From assembly GCA_001931535.1 (NCBI GenBank), contig CP016211.1, positions 5,439,573 to 5,503,572 on the forward strand: 64,000 bases of DNA. The letters are read 5' to 3'. The notes below the pieces were generated by a model. It had not been told where the DNA came from and made no database searches. It was given only the letters and a program-made list of their open reading frames with translations. Positions within the stretch are counted from its first letter, which is position 1; each line of letters opens with the position of its first letter. A program made the position numbers and the translations under genes. Positions 41,502 through 49,264 of the stretch are shown here, in pieces. The stretch is from Minicystis rosea. GTDB taxonomy: Bacteria > Myxococcota_A > Polyangia > Polyangiales > Polyangiaceae.

Positions 41502-41975
41502 TCAGGGTTGGCCGCTGCCAGGTCGCATCTGCACGGGCGGGAGCGGAGGCAGGGCGAGCTCGACGCGCCAGCCGCCTTCTTCGAGGACGCAGGAGATGGT
41601 GGCGCGATCGCCGGCGAGCAGGCCGACGACGTCGACGCGAGCCAGCGGGCCGGCGATCTGCGCGGTGTAGCGCTGCGGCTCGAAGCGAAGGAGAAAGCGG
41701 GACGGGACGATCATCGCCTCGGGCGCGATGGCCTTGCCGCTCGCGGCGCTGTAGCGCTTGGCGCGCTCGATGAGGTTCTGCTGCGCGCGCTTGCTCAGGA
41801 GCTCGTAGGCGGCTTTGGCTTCGGCAGGGTCGCCTTGCACGCGGCGCAGGCGCTCGACCAGCTCGCGCACGGCGCCGTCGGGCGTGGTGTTGGGCACACG
41901 TCGACCACAGCCGGCGAGCGCTGCAAAGAGCAGCAGCACGGAGAGGTTCACACGCAGATGGGCGAGCGCGCTCAT
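41502..41975 (-). CDS. Lipoprotein of unknown function
   Basis: A 157-residue lipoprotein (signal ending LAGC, Cys22). The ATG at 41975 follows the trmL stop by 49 bp. The mature part starts with a helical stretch (VRELVERLRRVQGDPAEAKAAYELLSKRAQQNLIERAKRYS) and ends with beta strands (ATISCVLEEGGWRVELALPPLPP), like the NTF2-type domain of many small lipoproteins, though this is not certain. No partner known. Confidence 0.75.
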   Translation of the reverse strand: MSALAHLRVNLSVLLLFAALAGCGRRVPNTTPDGAVRELVERLRRVQGDPAEAKAAYELLSKRAQQNLIERAKRYSAASGKAIAPEAMIVPSRFLLRFEPQRYTAQIAGPLARVDVVGLLAGDRATISCVLEEGGWRVELALPPLPPVQMRPGSGQP

Positions 41976-42024
41976 CGTCGGGGCGAGGCGTAGCCGCGCG
42001 GGACCAGCCCGTCCAGGGGGAGCA

Positions 42025-42543
42025 TCAGCCGGGCGCGACGACGTCGAACGCTCCGACCTGACGAAGCGCTTCGTAGACGACGATCGCCGCCGCATTCGCC
42101 AGGTTCAGCGAGCGGACCGGACCGAGCGTGGGGATGCCGAACACCGCGTCGGGATGACGATCGAGGATCTCGGGATCCAAGCCGACGCTCTCCTTGCCGA
42201 AGACGAGCGCATCGCCGGGCTGGTAGTCCGCTTCGAGGTAGCTCTTGTTCGCGACGGCGCTGAAGAGGCGCAGGCGCGCGCGCGGATGTCGATGCGAGAA
42301 GTGCGCGAGATCGAGGTGCTGCTCCAGCTCGACGAGGTGCCAGTAGTCGAGGCCGGCGCGACGCACGGACTTCTCGTCGATGCGAAAACCGAGGCGCCCG
42401 ACGAGGTGGAGCGGGCTCCGCGTGGCCGCCGAGAGGCGCGCGATGTTGCCGGTGTTCTGTGGGATCTCCGGCTCCACGAGCACGATGCGGAACGGATTGT
42501 CGAGGGGTGCTGCGCGGAGGCGCGGCTTGTCGTCCTTGGCCAC
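42025..42543 (-). CDS. trmL: tRNA (cytidine(34)-2'-O)-methyltransferase
   Basis: A 172-residue SPOUT methyltransferase. FRIVLVEPEIPQNTGNIARLSAATR, RRAGLDYWHLVELEQH and GDALVFGKESVGLDPEIL are the TrmL motifs, ending with RSLNLANAAAIVVYEALRQ, the trefoil knot that binds S-adenosylmethionine. It 2'-O-methylates the wobble base of leucine tRNAs. Start GTG at 42543 (VAKDDKP) is the best visible one; no strong ribosome site. It lies with a small lipoprotein gene and is divergent from the outer-membrane protein gene. Confidence 0.92.
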   Translation of the reverse strand: MAKDDKPRLRAAPLDNPFRIVLVEPEIPQNTGNIARLSAATRSPLHLVGRLGFRIDEKSVRRAGLDYWHLVELEQHLDLAHFSHRHPRARLRLFSAVANKSYLEADYQPGDALVFGKESVGLDPEILDRHPDAVFGIPTLGPVRSLNLANAAAIVVYEALRQVGAFDVVAPG

Positions 42544-42708
42544 GGCGCGTTCTTCGGCGATGCAGACGCCGCGGGCAAGCCCCGGCACGTGCGACTTGCG
42601 CCGAAGCCCGGAGAACGCCGCACTGGAACAGGAAAGACTGGGGCGCGGCGGTGTTCGCTTGACGTACGAGCGAGCAGACACGTAGCCTCCGGGCTCAGAG
42701 ACCTCGGT

Positions 42709-43806
42709 ATGCGAGCATTTGGCTGGCTGGCATCGGCAGTAGCCCTCGTGGCGGCGGTGGTCGTCCCGTGCACGGCGGCGGCGGACACGATGGATCCTGC
42801 GCTCGCCCGACTGGTGACGAACAAGGGTTGTCGCACGGTCGGCGCCGGCGGCGGCGTGTACTACAACCCCCAATCGGGGTTCACGCCCTGCTCGCTCGAC
42901 AACGCGGCCTTCGCGAAGCTCGTCGCGCAGTATGGCGTCGCCATCGCGCCGACCGCGATGCACTCCGCGCGCACCACGGGCTACGGCGGCTTCGAGCTGG
43001 CGATCGAGGGGGCCTACTCCACGATCGACAACAAGGCCGACTATTGGATCAACGGGACGCAGGGCCCGCAGGAACCGACGACCAAGAACTTCTCGGTGCG
43101 GAACAAAGAGCCGCCCGGGATGATGCAGCTCTACACGTTCAAGATCCGGAAGGGCTTCCCCTTCGGCATCGAGCTGACGGGCAACTTCGGCTACCTCGCG
43201 CAGACGAGCATCTACACGCTCGGCGCCGACGTGCGGTGGTCGCTGTTCGAAGGCTTCCGCACGGGTATTCCGGCGATCTTCCCGGAGCTCTCGGTGGGCG
43301 GCTCGGTGCGCACCATCACGGGCACGGATCAGTTTCAGCTCACGGTCGTGGGCGTGGATGGGCAGCTCTCCAAGCCGATCCCGATCGCCGGGACGACGGT
43401 CCTGACGCCGTGGATCGGTTACCAGTTCCTGCGCATCTTCGGTGACTCGGGCCTGATCGATCTGACGCCCAACACCGATGCGGTGAACACTTGCGGCTTC
43501 TCCGGGACGAACACGCCCGCGAACAAGGACCCGTCGAAGACGTACGCCGATGGGCAGCCGGTTTGCGCGAAGAATGGGTCGAGCGCCGACTTCAACAACA
43601 CCGCGGTGTTCGCGCCCGCGCGCTTGAACCGTCATCGCATCGTCGCCGGCCTGCAGCTCCGCGTGCAGATGGTGATGTTCGGCGGGCAGTTCATGTACGA
43701 CGTGGTCGATCCCGGCGACGCCAACAAGCCGAGCTCGGGTGAGAACATCTACAAAGACGTGAAGCGGCAAATGACGCTCGCCTTCGACTTGGGCGCAGTG
43801 TTCTGA
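42709..43806 (+). CDS. Outer-membrane beta-barrel-like protein
   Basis: A 365-residue protein with a signal peptide (cleavage after TAAAD). The mature part has alternating amphipathic strands (GGFELAIEGAYSTID, FPFGIELTGNFGYLA, YTLGADVRWSLFEG, FPELSVGGSVRTITG, LTPWIGYQFLRIFG, QMTLAFDLGAVF) and ends in Phe, as outer-membrane barrels do. The family cannot be named. It is divergent from trmL and ends 6 bp before a strong hairpin. Confidence 0.8.
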   Translation: MRAFGWLASAVALVAAVVVPCTAAADTMDPALARLVTNKGCRTVGAGGGVYYNPQSGFTPCSLDNAAFAKLVAQYGVAIAPTAMHSARTTGYGGFELAIEGAYSTIDNKADYWINGTQGPQEPTTKNFSVRNKEPPGMMQLYTFKIRKGFPFGIELTGNFGYLAQTSIYTLGADVRWSLFEGFRTGIPAIFPELSVGGSVRTITGTDQFQLTVVGVDGQLSKPIPIAGTTVLTPWIGYQFLRIFGDSGLIDLTPNTDAVNTCGFSGTNTPANKDPSKTYADGQPVCAKNGSSADFNNTAVFAPARLNRHRIVAGLQLRVQMVMFGGQFMYDVVDPGDANKPSSGENIYKDVKRQMTLAFDLGAVF

Positions 43807-43811
43807 CCACG

Positions 43812-43841
43812 ACGAGCCGTCGCGCGGTGGCGACGGCTCGT
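43812..43841 (+). terminator. Hairpin terminator of the outer-membrane protein gene
   Basis: ACGAGCCGTCGC and GCGACGGCTCGT pair perfectly over 12 bp with a 6-nt loop, starting 6 bp after the stop. Only two T follow, so it may be bidirectional or stabilising. Confidence 0.65.
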
Positions 43842-43998
43842 TCTCACGAGCGATGCGCGCGCAGCGTGCGTCGCTATCGATGCGAGACGAGCGCGTGTTG
43901 CGCCGCGATGGATCTTCGCGATGCTCGTTCTCGCATCGATGTGCTCGCAGCGTGCATCGGTATCGACGCGTGACGAGCGCTGTGGAGCTTCGCGATGC
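43841..43998. repeat. Imperfect direct repeat of about 75 bp
   Basis: Copies near 43841-43924 and 43929-43998 share GCGCAGCGTGCGTCG / CTCGCAGCGTGCATCG, TATCGATGCGAGACGAGCGC / TATCGACGCGTGACGAGCGC and CTTCGCGATGC, with indels. Not coding. Probably decayed duplicated sequence. Confidence 0.5.
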
Positions 43999-44052
43999 GA
44001 ACGACGACCGACTATGGAGCGGTCGAGCGCAGCGCGAACAGCCCGATCGTGG

Positions 44053-44481
44053 TCACGGCTTCCTCGATCCGGCTTCGGGGAGCGTGTAGCCGAGCTCGCC
44101 GATGATGACGCGGAAGGTTCGATCTTCGTCGCGGGCGATCATCAGGTGCTCCATGAACTTCTTGAAGTTGCCGTCGGCGGCGGCGTCTGCGGCGCGCTCG
44201 CAGTTCTCCAAGACGAGGAGCAGGTGCGGGTGTGCTTTCGCGACGGAGGCAGGGACTTCCATCTTGCGGCCGACGCGCGCGCGCGCTTCGGCGAGGGTCT
44301 TCACGACGAGGACCATCTCCTTGTCGTGGGTCCGCGGCTGGAGCATGTCGCCTTCACGCCGAGCTTCGTCGAGCATCAGCGCGGCGCGATCGAGGTAGCT
44401 GCCCGCACGTACGGGCGACGCGATCACGAACGCGAAGACGAAGGCGAAGAAGGCGAGGAAACGGCGCAGGGACGAGATCAT
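44053..44481 (-). CDS. Exported helical protein of unknown function
   Basis: A 142-residue protein with a clear signal (MISSLRRFLAFFAFVFAFVIASPVRAG, cleavage after VRA). The mature part is helical with an aspartate/arginine-rich surface (YLDRAALMLDEARREGDML, LMIARDEDRTFRVIIGEL). No cysteine pair or known motif. Lies 91 bp downstream of rnc in the same direction. Confidence 0.72.
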   Translation of the reverse strand: MISSLRRFLAFFAFVFAFVIASPVRAGSYLDRAALMLDEARREGDMLQPRTHDKEMVLVVKTLAEARARVGRKMEVPASVAKAHPHLLLVLENCERAADAAADGNFKKFMEHLMIARDEDRTFRVIIGELGYTLPEAGSRKP

Positions 44482-44572
44482 CGGCGTTCTCCAAGAGCAC
44501 GGATGCGGCGGCTCGGAATGCTGAGCAAGCGGTGTCGCTGAGCAGTGCAGAGTCACGAAGGATGGCGCGCGC

Positions 44573-45316
44573 TCAACTGCGCGTCGCGCGAGGGGCCTTC
44601 TCGAGCCCGTCTTGATCGGCGCGCGCGGCGACACGCGCTTCGATGGCGACGCGCGCGGCGGACTGCTCGGCGAGCTTCTTCGAGCGGCCGCGACCTTCGC
44701 CGAGGACGATGCCATCGACCTCGACCACGACGACGAACTCGCGCCGGTGATCGGGGCCTTCGGAGGCGACCACACGGTAGCGCGGCGAGCTCCCGCCCTC
44801 GGCTTGCACTTGCTCTTGAAGCTCGCTCTTCGCATCACGGCCCGCGCCGGTGACGAGGCGCCCGAGCGCCTCCGACACGACGGCGGCCGCCAGCTCGCGC
44901 GCGGATCCGACGCCGCGATCGAGGTACACCGCGCCCACGAGCGCTTCGGCAGCATCGGCGAGGACGCTGTCTTGATCGCGATCACCGGCCGCGTCGGCGC
45001 CGCGACCGAGGCGCAGCGCAGGCCCGAGGCCGACCGCGCGCGCCCACGCCGCGAGGGCCTCCGTGCTCACGAGCTGGGAGCGCATCAGCGAGAGCTCGCC
45101 TTCTTTGGCCGCGGGCAGGCGCTCCATCAAGAGCTCGCCCACGAGCAGGCCCAGCACGGCGTCGCCGAGGAACTCGAGGCGCTGGTTGTCCGCGCAACGC
45201 CCGCGTTGCTCGTTGGCGAAGCTCGAGTGGGTGAGCGCCTCTTCGAGATGAGGGAGATCGCTGTCGAGCCGGAGGCGCTCGGCGAGATCGCGGGGGATGA
45301 CTCCGTCCTCGAGCAT
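44573..45316 (-). CDS. rnc: Ribonuclease III
   Basis: A 247-residue enzyme. The RNase III signature QRLEFLGDAVLGLLVGELL and the second acidic site DSVLADAAEALVGAVYLDRG give the Mg ligands; the C-terminal double-stranded-RNA-binding domain runs from DAKSELQEQVQAEGG to KKLAEQSAARVAIEA. It processes rRNA and cleaves duplex RNA in the cytosol. Start ATG 45316 follows the pterin dehydratase stop by 3 bp, so the two are one transcript. Usual neighbours era/lepB are absent. Confidence 0.96.
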   Translation of the reverse strand: MLEDGVIPRDLAERLRLDSDLPHLEEALTHSSFANEQRGRCADNQRLEFLGDAVLGLLVGELLMERLPAAKEGELSLMRSQLVSTEALAAWARAVGLGPALRLGRGADAAGDRDQDSVLADAAEALVGAVYLDRGVGSARELAAAVVSEALGRLVTGAGRDAKSELQEQVQAEGGSSPRYRVVASEGPDHRREFVVVVEVDGIVLGEGRGRSKKLAEQSAARVAIEARVAARADQDGLEKAPRATRS

Positions 45317-45319
45317 GCG

Positions 45320-45610
45320 TCAGCCGGCGAGCTCTTCGGCGCGCGCCGCCATCTCGGTGTCCAGCGCGGTGACGCCGCCGGCATCGTGCGTGGACCAAAC
45401 GACCTTCACCTTGCGATATCCGACGTGCAGATCGGGATGATGATCGCGAGCCTCGGCCGCGAAGCCGAGACGAACGACGAACGCGATGCCATCCGCGTAG
45501 CTGTCGAACGAAAACGTGCGCACGAGCGCCCCCTCGACCCGCTCCCAACCGGGGTGTGCGGCGAGGAAACCAGCGATGGCCTCGTCCGTCAGCTTCGCGC
45601 GATTGCTCAT
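45320..45610 (-). CDS. 4a-hydroxytetrahydrobiopterin dehydratase (PCD/DCoH family)
   Basis: A 96-residue protein, full length for the family. GGAGGCGAGG lies just before ATG 45610. Motifs: HPGWERVEGALVRTFSFDSYADGIAFV, then ARDHHPDLHVGYRKVKVVWSTHDAGGVT, with the DHHPD active site. It dehydrates pterin 4a-carbinolamine in regeneration of tetrahydropterin used by aromatic hydroxylases; some members have another role. Overlap with rnc operon is by spacing only. Confidence 0.93.
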   Translation of the reverse strand: MSNRAKLTDEAIAGFLAAHPGWERVEGALVRTFSFDSYADGIAFVVRLGFAAEARDHHPDLHVGYRKVKVVWSTHDAGGVTALDTEMAARAEELAG

Positions 45611-45854
45611 CCTCGCCTCCAAGGCGGCCACTATAGCAGGGGCAAACTCACGTTGGCGCGGGGGATCTCCCGTCGTTCGCGGTGCGGACGAGCGTGCTCG
45701 CTCCCTGGTCACGGGAGTGGGCGTCGATCGCGGACGCGCGTCAGCCCGAGGCAGGACAGCGTGCGCGGCGACGAGCACGAAGGGCAGCCCGCGTCGGAAC
45801 CACGGCGGCGCGCGGTTGTCGCTTGCGGCAATGGGCTATGCTTCCGTCCTCCCG

Positions 45855-46484
45855 ATGAGCGATCTCGTCGCCTGCCCGTTCTGTCGCCAGCTCTTCGAGC
45901 CGGGCGAGGCCGCCGCGTGCCCCGATTGCGGCCTCGGCCTCAAGGATCTGGGCAAGCTGCCGCCGTCGTACGACGCGCAGGTCGAGTATCCGGATCTTCC
46001 GACGCCGCCGCACATGGAGACGCTCCCGTGGACGTATTGGGGACGTCATCGAGCGTTGCTGCTCGCGCTCTCGGTGCTGGGGCTCGCGATGTTCTTCGCG
46101 CCGTGGGTGCACGAGACGGCGCCCGAGCTGCGGCAGCTCTCGGGCTATGGGTTGGCGCGGATCAGCGGGTTCTTCTGGGCGCCGGCGACTGCGTGGTTCG
46201 TGCTCATCCCGCTCGTGCTCACCCGGCGCAGCATTTACAAGATGCGCGGCGCGCGCGTGGCCGTGGGCTTCCTGGCCGGCATGGCCTTGATGACGGTCGT
46301 CACGCTGCTGTTGCGAGCACCGCAGTCCTCGTCGCATCGGCCGGTGCGCTTCGAGTGGGGCTTTGGGTTGTATGCGTCCGCGTTGATCGCGATCGCCACC
46401 ATCGGGACCGCGTTCCGCTTCGGCGGCAAGCTCGAGGATCTCCCGACGACGCAGGCTCGACGCGGCGACGAGGTCCTGCACTGA
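45855..46484 (+). CDS. Zinc-ribbon membrane protein
   Basis: A 209-residue protein. The N-terminal zinc ribbon CPFCRQLFEPGEAAACPDCG (two CxxC pairs) is followed by a Pro-rich linker and four membrane segments (LLALSVLGLAMFFAPWV, and so on). ATG 45855 (MSDLVACPF) is preferred to an ATG 24 bp upstream (MGYASVLP), but neither has a clear ribosome site. Function unknown; the cytosolic zinc ribbon might sense or bind. The next plus-strand gene also starts with a zinc motif. Confidence 0.77.
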   Translation: MSDLVACPFCRQLFEPGEAAACPDCGLGLKDLGKLPPSYDAQVEYPDLPTPPHMETLPWTYWGRHRALLLALSVLGLAMFFAPWVHETAPELRQLSGYGLARISGFFWAPATAWFVLIPLVLTRRSIYKMRGARVAVGFLAGMALMTVVTLLLRAPQSSSHRPVRFEWGFGLYASALIAIATIGTAFRFGGKLEDLPTTQARRGDEVLH

Positions 46485-46669
46485 GCTGGACGTGACTGCA
46501 CGAGGCCCCGGAACGCCGCGCGTTTTCGCACGAGCGTACGCGGCGATCGACGCCCGATCCGCGGGCCACATCCCAGCACCTCCGCGTCGTCGTAGGCGCC
46601 GCAATGTCGACAGCACCCCGCGGGTCGCGTACGATCAGCGGTGCTGACGACGGCACCAGGAGGTGCGCC

Positions 46670-47491
46670 ATGGGCAGGAACCAAGCGGGCGTGCGCCGCC
46701 GGGCGCCGCGCGGAGAAGACGATCCGCTCGACTCGTTCTTCGACGTCCCCGCAGCGGTGCTGTGCGCGACGTGCGGCCAGGCCGATTGCCCCGGCTGCAC
46801 GGCCGCGAGCGAGCAAGAGTCGGGCGTGCTCGCCATCGTGCCGTGGGAGCGCAGCGGCGGCACGTGGTCGCGCCTGTGGGCGACGGCCACCGCGACCACG
46901 CGCGGCGCGGAGGCGTTCTTCGCGGTGCTGCCCGATGGAGAGATCCCGCCGGCGATGCGCTTCGCGGTGCTCGCCGAGCTGCTCGCGGTGGCTTCGATGG
47001 CGGCGATTCTGCTCCCGCTCCTCGCGTTCGCGCTGCCGGGCCTCACGCTCGCGGTCGTCTCCGACCCGACCTTGCGATGGCATGCCGCACGTTGGATCGG
47101 CCTCGGTGTGCCGATCATCGCGCTGTGGATGGTGGCTGCGCACGTCACGCATGGAGCGGCGCTCGATGCCGGCGCGCGGCGCCTGGGTGCGCGCGCGCAA
47201 CGCCGACGCGCGGTGCGCTTTGGGCTGTATGCCTGCGGGTGGGATCTGATGGCCGGCCCGCTCGGCGCTGCGGTCACCCTCGTGTCGCAGGGGCTCCGCG
47301 CGACCATCGAATTGTTGGAGCTCGCCATCCGCGCGCCGAGCCGTTCGTCGCGCGCGCTGCTCCAAGGCGTCTATCAGATCGCTCCCGCCGACATGCCGCG
47401 CGCGCGGCGCGCAGGTACGGTGGCCGCGTTGGTGATCGCCATCGCTTCCGGTGTCCTCGTGTCGATCGCGCTCGCGCTGGCGCTCGCATAG
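46670..47491 (+). CDS. Membrane protein with N-terminal CxxC-CxxC motif
   Basis: A 273-residue protein with AGGAGG upstream of ATG 46670. CATCGQADCPGC near residue 40 could bind zinc. Four or five membrane segments follow (LLAVASMAAILLPLLAFALPGLTL, WIGLGVPIIALWMVAAHVT, and so on), separated by a basic loop ARRLGARAQRRRAVR, like Yip1/DUF proteins, though identity is not certain. Tandem with another zinc-motif membrane protein 185 bp upstream. Confidence 0.75.
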   Translation: MGRNQAGVRRRAPRGEDDPLDSFFDVPAAVLCATCGQADCPGCTAASEQESGVLAIVPWERSGGTWSRLWATATATTRGAEAFFAVLPDGEIPPAMRFAVLAELLAVASMAAILLPLLAFALPGLTLAVVSDPTLRWHAARWIGLGVPIIALWMVAAHVTHGAALDAGARRLGARAQRRRAVRFGLYACGWDLMAGPLGAAVTLVSQGLRATIELLELAIRAPSRSSRALLQGVYQIAPADMPRARRAGTVAALVIAIASGVLVSIALALALA

Positions 47492-47588
47492 CCAGCGACG
47501 CGCGTGGCGCCTCGCAACAGCGAAAGCGAGCGAGGAATACCGCTGAATCTCGTGCGAGATCGATCGGCGATGCAGATGCGCGAGGTGT

Positions 47589-48623
47589 CTACCGCAGCGA
47601 GCCGGGTGCGGGGGTCGGGCTCGCGGTCGGGCGCTTGCCCGAGGGCATCGTGCCGGGACGGCGAACCGGCGTGATGTCGCCGGTGCCGGTCACTTCGACC
47701 GCCTCGATGAGATCGGGGTTGTTCTCGCGCACCCCGCTCTTGCGCAGCGCTGCGAGGGTCTCCTTGATCTTCGCCTCGGTGCGTTCGTGGAGCAGGATTT
47801 GTCGGATGGATCCCATCTCCATCTCCACCGGGCGATCGACGCCGGCCACGCTCTGGCGCCGCCACACGACGGCCCAACGATCGCCGTCCTTCACCGGCTC
47901 CGGCACGAGCTCGGCGTCCTTCACGGCGGAGGCTGCCTTGAGGACCTCGGGGCTCACCTTGAGCGCGGGATCGTTCGTCGTCCCGTCGGGGAGCACGAAG
48001 CCGTAGTTGCCGCCGCGCATGTTGCTCGCGCGATCGAGGGATCGCTCGCGGGCGAGCTCGCTCCAGCGCTTCGGAGTCGAGTCCTTCTTGAGCTCGGCGA
48101 GGATGTCGAGCGCTTCCTCGCGCTTGGCGACGACGATCTGCCAGAGGCCGATGCGCGCCGGCGTGCGGAATTTGGCGGCGTTCTTCTCGTAGTACGCGCG
48201 GATGTCGCCCTCGTTGGGCTTCTCGTTCTGGGCCACTTCGGCGCGGAGCTTGGCGATCATCGCGCTCCGGGCCACGCCGCGGATCTTCTCCTTCACGTCC
48301 TCGCGCTCCGCGAGGCCGCGGGCCTCCGCGCCCTGCGTGAGGAGCGCTTCGCGCACGAGCACGCGCTCGAGGAAGTTCTTCTTGATCTCGTCGGGCCCAT
48401 TTCCGAAGCCCCGGAGCTGGAACGGCGGGACCATCGCGAGCCGGCGCTCGAGCTCGGCGGCCGTGATCGTCCGCGCGCCGACCTTGGCGACGACGGGCGA
48501 CGTGTCGGCCTGCACGCCGCGGCTCTCCCAAGCGAGCATGGCCACGCCGATGCCGGCGGCGAAGAGCCAGGACGAGCGAGCGGCGCGGACGGCACGGCGA
48601 GGAAGGAGACCGAACGGATGCAT
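47589..48623 (-). CDS. SurA-like peptidyl-prolyl isomerase (parvulin)
   Basis: A 344-residue exported protein with an N-terminal anchor or signal (SSWLFAAGIGVAMLAWESRG). Residues about 45-135 are the SurA N-terminal chaperone helices (VVAKVGARTITAAELERRLA, IKKNFLERVLVREALLTQGAEARGL). Residues 155-260 form a parvulin domain (IGLWQIVVAKREEALDILAEL, WSELARERSLD, GGNYGFVLPDG). It catalyses prolyl isomerisation and aids folding of envelope proteins in the periplasm. Last of a minus-strand series, 34 bp after a Lys/Arg-rich protein gene. Confidence 0.87.
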   Translation of the reverse strand: MHPFGLLPRRAVRAARSSWLFAAGIGVAMLAWESRGVQADTSPVVAKVGARTITAAELERRLAMVPPFQLRGFGNGPDEIKKNFLERVLVREALLTQGAEARGLAEREDVKEKIRGVARSAMIAKLRAEVAQNEKPNEGDIRAYYEKNAAKFRTPARIGLWQIVVAKREEALDILAELKKDSTPKRWSELARERSLDRASNMRGGNYGFVLPDGTTNDPALKVSPEVLKAASAVKDAELVPEPVKDGDRWAVVWRRQSVAGVDRPVEMEMGSIRQILLHERTEAKIKETLAALRKSGVRENNPDLIEAVEVTGTGDITPVRRPGTMPSGKRPTASPTPAPGSLR

Positions 48624-48657
48624 CGGCGGAGGTGTTAGCCCCGCCTTGCCGCGCGGG

Positions 48658-49221
48658 TCAAGCAGCGCCGCGGCGACGGGCCGGCGGAATGCCGGTGCGA
48701 CGGAGGCCGGGACGGGAACGATCGCCGCGCTCGGGCAGGACTCCGGCCGCGTTCAGGGTCTCGACGTCGAGGCCCACGAAGGCATAGGCGTCGGCTGGAA
48801 ATGCGTACGCCTCGTGGATGCGGCGGACGCCCTCGATCACCTCGGGGGTCGCCTCCACCGGCCGCGGCTTGGGGCAGGCCTTGCGGATGGAGGCGAGCGG
48901 CTCGCCCAACGCGAGGAGCTCCTGCACGCGGGCCAGCACGTCGATCGGCTTGAGGCCGCGCTTGCCGCCGCGGGTGGCGCCCTTCGAGAGCTCTTCGAGG
49001 AGCCGGCGGCGACGGCGTTCGGTGCGCCCATCGGCGCGGCCGCCGCGGCCTTCGCCGAGCATCGCCTTGTTGAAGAGCCGCGCGGCGCGGCGCTTTTCGA
49101 CGGCCTCGGGGCTAGCGCGACGGTTGTCGGCGCGATCCGCGGTGGGGGCGGACGTCCGGGCCCTCACGGTCGAGGTGGTGCTGCGCTTGCGCGCGCTCTT
49201 GGGCTTGGGCTTTTCGCTCAC
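48658..49221 (-). CDS. Basic protein of unknown function
   Basis: A 187-residue protein starting with GTG at 49221 (VSEKPKPKSARKRS). The N-terminal 70 residues are Lys/Arg/Ser/Thr-rich and probably unfolded; the rest has LFNKAMLGEGRGGR, RRRRRLLEELSKG and a helical end with FVGLDVETLNAAG. It might bind nucleic acid. No family recognised. Between a DUF4388 protein gene and the parvulin gene, same direction. Confidence 0.7.
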   Translation of the reverse strand: MSEKPKPKSARKRSTTSTVRARTSAPTADRADNRRASPEAVEKRRAARLFNKAMLGEGRGGRADGRTERRRRRLLEELSKGATRGGKRGLKPIDVLARVQELLALGEPLASIRKACPKPRPVEATPEVIEGVRRIHEAYAFPADAYAFVGLDVETLNAAGVLPERGDRSRPGLRRTGIPPARRRGAA

Positions 49222-49264
49222 GGTCGCGGGCGATGATCGCACGCGCCCGAGAGCAGACCCAAAT

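Noticed and set aside
42025..43770. Long minus-strand frame as one protein with TrmL at its end
   Set aside because: Only the last 172 residues are TrmL; the rest is antisense to the outer-membrane protein gene.
43841..43998. Gene or CRISPR in the repeat region after the outer-membrane protein
   Set aside because: Two decayed copies only, with indels, and no codon bias.
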